64,000 nucleotides of DNA from NCBI RefSeq assembly GCF_020921035.1, contig NC_063155.1, positions 26,405,294 through 26,469,293 on the forward strand. The letters are read 5' to 3'. Of this stretch, positions 59,301 to 64,000 are shown one piece after another (within the stretch, counting starts at the first letter, position 1; the number at the start of each line of letters is the position of its first letter). The notes below the pieces were generated by a model that was given only the letters and a program-made list of their open reading frames with translations, was not told the DNA's origin and did not search any database. The position numbers were made by a program, and so were the translations under genes. The stretch comes from Rhodamnia argentea (Eukaryota; Streptophyta; Magnoliopsida; Myrtales; Myrtaceae).

Positions 59301-60527
59301 ACCAAACTAGCAGTAAACTCCAAGGCACTACCTTTCTTACGAGTCCTTCGCTGTTTCTTGTTGGAATCTTCCAGTCCTTCGGATACGGTCATTTCTTCCT
59401 CACTAGAAATCAATTCAGAGGACTCCTCCGGGGTATCTACAACAGCTTTCTTTCTAGTAAGAGTAGTAGCTTGCTTAGAAATTTTTGATGTCCTCCTTTT
59501 AGTAACAGCCTTATCTTCAATTTGCTCTGCAGCTGAAGGCTCCACAAGTTTTGTTTTAGACACAGCCGCAAGACCCCATTTGTTTTGTGATTTAACATCT
59601 TGACAGAGCACCAAGATCTGGGTCGAATAGACAGGGCAATTGTTATGCCATCTGCAATTGCGGAGTTCATGCCTCAGAAAAACAAAAATCACATCTGCCG
59701 AGTTCATAATTATACTGGTGGAGTGACCCAAAACCAACCTCATATAAAATTAGGCAAAAGCAAATAAATTTCTGATTGAGGTGATGCTTCTCGCAAGAAA
59801 ACGTTAAACGGGGCTAGGTCATCTCACCTATAGTATGACATCAAATTGATCATTTCACCCATAGTTGCTGAAAGACTTTGACCGTCATTTTCTTCTCTCG
59901 CACAATAATCAATCCCAAACCCACGTTAATGGTTTCAAGCCTTCATTTGTTAAAACGACAATGCATTCCCACCCCAAAACCAAGGGAAGGCAAGAAAAAC
60001 AAAGAACCACTGGAGATTGGAAACAAAGTTGCAGAACCAGCCGCAAAAAACACAGCCAACCACTGAATCGAACTCCGAACAGCAGCCGCAGTTCCGTGAC
60101 AACTATATGTCTTAAAAGAAAGCGAGTTTTTCAATATGAACAGTCAAGTGGGTCACCCAGCATCAGTAATCAAAACACAAGCAAGACATGTTCTTCCCGC
60201 AGACTTCTAAAATTCAACAAGAAGATTGACTAGTCTCACCTCGAATGCCCAGTCAGACAAAATTTTCAAAACAAAACAATCACTGAACAAGCGCACGAGC
60301 AAAATGAGAAGTCGACCGCGAGTAATCAAATGCACCCGCGAAAAGTAAATGAGTGGTTTCAAATCACAAGAAAAAGAAAAGAAAAAAGGCTCAAAGTGAG
60401 CAGGGACTGGAAGCAAGTAAAGGGATTATCTTTTCACTCCAAGGCAGAGGAGGAATTCAGATGAGCCAGAAAGAGAAGAAGCGAACCTGGGCAATGAAGA
60501 CAGGTGAGTGAAGGAGAGAGAGGCCAT
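56334..60527 (-). CDS. Fructokinase-like protein FLN2-type (plastid pfkB family)
   Basis: Five exons on the minus strand: 60527-60487, 59651-59332, 59228-58594, 57968-57497, 56560-56334. The product is 564 residues (565 if the preceding ATG at 60530 is used); every phase closes. It starts MASLSFTHLSSLP, a Ser-rich plastid transit peptide. A basic and acidic low-complexity region (about 70-180, KKQRRTRKK, RRRRKS, SDEDLD) follows, typical of FLN2 rather than FLN1. The pfkB domain begins near YTYGWPPLVCCFGAAQHAF, with APGGSVGSVAIALASLGG (238-255) and the second signature DMSASGDGIVAG (479-490). FLN proteins associate with the plastid-encoded RNA polymerase and thioredoxin z and are needed for plastid gene expression. 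Exon 5 ends soon after NGIRSIAEREYRT. Confidence 0.93.
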
Positions 60528-60714
60528 CATTGAGATCGAATCGGCGAACTGGGACCCACGAATCGACTACGGAGCAGGGAGCAGACGGAGGCAAAGATAG
60601 AGAGACTCTTTGGTGGAGGCCCTGGAGGGGTTTATCTTCCAGCACCTGCTCGGGTTTAAGAACCGAGGGCGCTTACGGATAATCAGCAGGAGGGAGGTTC
60701 TTTTATTACCGTTT

Positions 60715-60741
60715 ATTCTTCTTCTTCTTCTTCTTCTTCTT
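60715..60741. repeat. (TTC)n microsatellite
   Basis: About nine TTC units, near 190 bases upstream of the FLN2-like start codon and probably in or just outside its promoter. Confidence 0.85.
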
Positions 60742-61135
60742 TTGTAGTCCCTTTTTGTTTTTTTCACTGGTGGATTGCTGCTTTTAAGTTTTTACTCTTA
60801 TCTTTCCTTTTTTTTCTCTTGGTTGTTTTTTTTTTCTCTTGGTTACCTTTTAGTTTTAGCTAAGGAAAAGGGCAACTCGCGGCCAAGAATTTTCATCTTC
60901 ACTGCCACCAGTTAGGCGGCGGAGGCGGAGGCGGAGGTAGGACATTTTGCCAACAAAGACATTGAAGAGAAGATGAGACCATTTTCAATGTAACGTTACA
61001 TCAAATTCGCGATTTTAAAATTTGATAACTTTCTATCATATGCTTTGACCATACGTGCAGCATGTCCTTGCAATGTTCACTGTCAAACATGACCACTTGA
61101 TTTACAAATTGCAGCGTGCCCTTTGCTTGTTTTAG

Positions 61136-61225
61136 CTAAGTTTTTAGCTTTTCGAAGCTAGTCTTTTCGATGATGTTTGACTAAGTTTTTGGCTTTTCGA
61201 AGCTAGTCTTTTCGATGATGTTTGA
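61136..61225. repeat. Tandem duplication of a 45-bp unit
   Basis: Two adjacent 45-base copies (61136-61180 and 61181-61225) starting CTAAGTTTTT and ending GATGATGTTTGA. They differ at one position (ttagc/ttggc). Each contains the palindrome AGCTTTTCGAAGCT or its variant. The near-identity indicates a recent event. Confidence 0.9.
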
Positions 61226-61498
61226 CTGTTTCGATTTTAAGAATTGGTTTGATAATCCTCGATAATTCCTATGGTATGAGATCCGTTAGGTATGGGTGAG
61301 ATTTATGAACCAAAAAACCATACCAAAATAAGTTTATAGTTTACATGAAAATCCGGCATCGACGCACCTAGCAATCAAAACGCGGGTTGGCATTCTAGCC
61401 TTCCTGTCTCCTTTCGATACCTATTCGTTTTTTCATCTATCATAAGCGACAATAATGCAGCATTCAGATGGAGGTAGGGAACATCAATTTGCAGATCA

Positions 61499-62254
61499 TT
61501 ACTGACTGATACGATGATGTTTATGGATATGAGGACTCGCATTTATCCAAAGATTTGGACCAAAATGACCCCTGTTTAGCAGTTCAGATCCTGAAAGTAT
61601 ATGAGCTCCGGAGACAACAACGTCTAGGCATCGAGCGTGAGCGAGATTCTGGATGTGCATGGCTGTAAATGCATTTCTTGGAACAAGACGACTCTTCAGT
61701 CCTAGATCAAAAACAAAAATCATATAGATCATGCAGCTTCCATTACATTCGCCCTGATTATAGGCTCATAATGGCTCATCATTTAATCAACCAGAACCGA
61801 CTTGTTTAGCTAATTCATTGATCAGCTAGGAAGTTTACAAAATTACAAAAGACGAAACCAGCAGTAACAGCAGAATGGTTAGAACCTCTCGCACAATGAA
61901 TGGTAAAAATGTGTCGTGCTAGGCTCACTTCCGGTGGAATAAACGGATACTAAAGCACGTCCTTGGAAAGCTTAAACACAATCCTAACAAAATAACCCAA
62001 CATACCACCCCACCAAATGAATTCTCTAATTCACACTAGTGTTTGAGACTATATGATGCCGTTCGAAAATAGCAAAAAACAAAATGTCTAATGACTTGCA
62101 ACAGGAAAAATTCCCTCTCAACAATCTTGGCGACTTCTATCCAAATCTGAACCCAACATATATAAACGCTTTCTCTGAACCATTGTCACATGACTCAAAA
62201 AATTGTTACAAAAATTTCATTTTAAAGGGGACGTTATGCCAAAAACAGACTCGA
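61499..62254 (-). other. 3' region downstream of the cytochrome b5 gene
   Basis: AT-rich DNA following the cytochrome b5 stop codon, presumably 3' UTR and spacer. A 77-codon minus-strand frame at 61499-61732 has no recognisable features. Confidence 0.4.
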
Positions 62255-62704
62255 TCACTTCTTACGCAAATATAAGAAGCCAACAATCACCGAGATGCAA
62301 GCAACAGCAACAGGAACAGCCCAGTATTGTTTTGTCAGGGCCACGAGCTTCTGAGAATAGTCTGTTCCTTCATTCTTTGAGAATATTTCGAGCTCCGGGA
62401 TGGCTGGGGAAGATGTGTCAAGCTCACCGATGCAAAAGGTCCGCAACAGCTCCTTTGCTTCTTCGCTATGGCCAGCGTCTTCAAACTCATCGGTAGCATC
62501 TTTTCCTTAATTAAGATTAAAGGAAAGACATGGACACATGATAGATTATAACCAATATCATGAGATTTATCTTAAATGAATTGTCCTCAATGCGATCAAA
62601 CTTCATTAAGTACTATCAACAAGGTGAAGTATATTACCAGTTGTCTCAAGGATAACATCATCCCCGCCAGGATGCTCGTCCATGTATGATGACACATCAT
62701 AGAC
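62255..62704 (-). CDS. Tail-anchored cytochrome b5, last two exons (partial)
   Basis: Minus-strand exons 62704-62638 and 62505-62255 encode the last 105 residues of a plant cytochrome b5. Exon [22 protein letters not shown] carries the first heme-ligand motif HPGG. The next exon supplies the second histidine ([14 protein letters not shown]), the linker [17 protein letters not shown], a C-terminal membrane segment ([20 protein letters not shown]) and the basic tail RKK, the layout of an ER tail anchor. It donates electrons to fatty acid desaturases, hydroxylases and some P450s. The first coding exon (M to about residue 30, expected to include a DCW motif) was not found up to the window edge, so the gene continues beyond 64000. 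Junctions are GT-AG and in phase. Confidence 0.9.
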
Positions 62705-64000
62705 CTGTGCAGAAGAAACACAACTAGTTAGAGCGTAGTCATGCACATGCCATAGTTACTCTTATTTGTTCTTTAATTTCTTTCTGGTACTTGCGTTAGT
62801 CAGTACTATTTTTCTCCAAATATTTTGCACAACACTGTTGTTTAGGAAGTGGCAAGAGGGAAACGATGCTAAAAGGAGCATTCCATTCTATAGCATTGAC
62901 CCTGTCATAGAGTTCTGGAGTTACAAAACTTATATCAATTAAAAACTCACAACCACCTTCCGTTAAGTCCATGAATTCCACATACTTCCGTCCAAAGAAT
63001 ACAAATTTATTAGTATTAATAAAATCCAATTGGAGGATCAAATGAAGGTGGTTTCCCTCATCCACTTTCTCCACTTCTATCAGTCTCTTCGCCAATCCAG
63101 ATACTACCATCTACTCTCTCCTTCACACACATACATACTCCTTGTCCTTACCTCAAATTTATAAGCAATAGCATTCATCAGTATAAAGACCACTAGAATT
63201 TCGTATTGCAAGCAATGAATTTATCAAAAAAACAACATAATCCAACATCAAAGCTGTGCTCCAACTCAGAGCATGTATCTTTTCTTTGGTTAAATGGACA
63301 TAACTAAGTCCTTAAACATAAAAGATATTTGGAAGGGTGTAGCTAGAACTTCATCCTCTCCCCTGACATGTCGTCCCTCCAAAATCAACCTGAGAGTAGC
63401 ATTTTCATTACTAACTCATTGAAAGTAATCCATAGCATTTCAGAACAAGGTTCCCTTTTACTTCACATCACCCAAGCCAATGCCAAGCAGCTAGCTTTGA
63501 CATTGCTGTGAACGACAAAGAATTTTTAAGCCTGAAAGAAGACAACACCTTGTTCTATATTTTTCCATTTTAACTGCTACGAAGAAAAAAACCTAAGACG
63601 CAACTCCAACTAAAGAAGCCAAAAGGTGGAAGGGGGTCACACACATTGTTTGCTGGTGCATACCATCAGTCTATAGCATGTATTTGTGTCTGTCATTTGT
63701 CAAGACTAAAACTCCTCAATTACGGCTAGAGATTAAACTTACTCAAAAAGCTAACTTCAACTGATCTTAGGATCCAACGAGCAGCATCTTGAAGCCAAAA
63801 CCACGAACACTACATATAACATTGTGTAGCCCATATAATTCACAAAATCGGAACCCAACTCCCCCATTTGTTATAACCAAACTCGACACCTCCAGTGACA
63901 GTTAATTGATTCTTAGCTAACCTACAAACAATAGCAAAACTCAATGAACTTGATGATCTCAAATTGCTGCTAAAGTCACAAGCGCATGTGCGCAACATCA
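62705..64000 (-). other. Intron 1 of the cytochrome b5 gene, open to the window edge
   Basis: At least 1.3 kb with no cytochrome b5 first exon. It contains a 104-codon minus-strand open frame at 62796-63110 with a protein-like composition (GRKYVEFMDLTEGGCEFLID) that I cannot assign. The rest is AT-rich intron-like DNA. Confidence 0.45.

Larger units (their letters stand above)
60528..61498. other. Promoter region of the FLN2-like gene and spacer
   Basis: This holds the short 5' leader and promoter of the FLN2-like gene. It also has a trinucleotide repeat, a purine-rich GGCGGAGGCGGAGGCGG tract at 60915-60935 and a 45-bp tandem duplication (both repeats listed separately). No further gene is recognised. 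Confidence 0.5.

Noticed and set aside
5752-62704. A functional cluster of organelle-related genes (MRS2, COQ4, mTERF, FLN2)
   Set aside because: The genes act in different organelles and pathways, have separate promoters and lie on both strands; proximity is expected by chance in plant genomes.
1-64000. CRISPR arrays, rRNA genes, prophage or bacterial-type operons
   Set aside because: No regularly spaced repeats, rRNA sequence or prokaryotic gene layout were seen; all genes are plant nuclear.

Overview
This is a window of plant nuclear DNA. The coding exons are split by GT-AG introns, intergenic DNA is AT-rich, and the products are plant-specific families such as POLAR-like, AFP/NINJA, SPIRAL1-like and plastid FLN. 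It looks like a woody eudicot. My impression is Myrtaceae (Eucalyptus-like), but that rests on the style of the proteins and repeats and is inference only. I recognise nine protein-coding genes, one kinase pseudogene and about ten repeat or transposon copies. There is no operon structure: neighbours are independent genes.

Layout. 1-1.5 kb: decayed Copia-type LTR element ending in its 3' LTR. 2.7-5.4 kb (+): POLAR-like cell-polarity protein. 5.75-8.15 kb (-): MRS2/CorA magnesium transporter of the MRS2-5 type, complete in exon structure but with one extra base in exon 3. 10.6-14.4 kb (-): AFP (ABI5-binding, NINJA-family) repressor with a 2.9 kb intron and a dense ABRE/G-box promoter. 15.2-27.4 kb: gene-poor DNA with several inverted-repeat transposons. 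27.4-32.1 kb (+): SPIRAL1-like microtubule protein whose intron holds a patchwork of plastid DNA. 33.5-36.7 kb (+): COQ4. 37.6-38.7 kb (+): intronless mTERF protein with E2F-like sites upstream. 39.4-41.6 kb (+): pseudogene of a PB1-type Raf-like kinase. 42-51 kb: no gene recognised, but a diverged direct duplication, two foldback elements and a SINE-like insertion. 52-55.8 kb (+): cytosolic-type 6-phosphogluconolactonase. 56.3-60.5 kb (-): FLN2-like plastid pfkB protein. 62.3 kb to the right edge (-): the last two exons of a tail-anchored cytochrome b5.

Exon joins were made by hand from reading frame, GT/AG sites and remembered family sequences. Phase closes exactly for POLAR-like, AFP, SPIRAL1-like, COQ4, PGL, FLN2 and cytochrome b5, and fails by one base for MRS2. 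I found no convincing undescribed multi-gene system. The most worthwhile leads are the ABRE cluster on the AFP promoter, the plastid mosaic, the MRS2 frame break, the duplicated and transposon-loaded 42-51 kb segment, and a Pack-MULE-like element at 24.4-26.0 kb.
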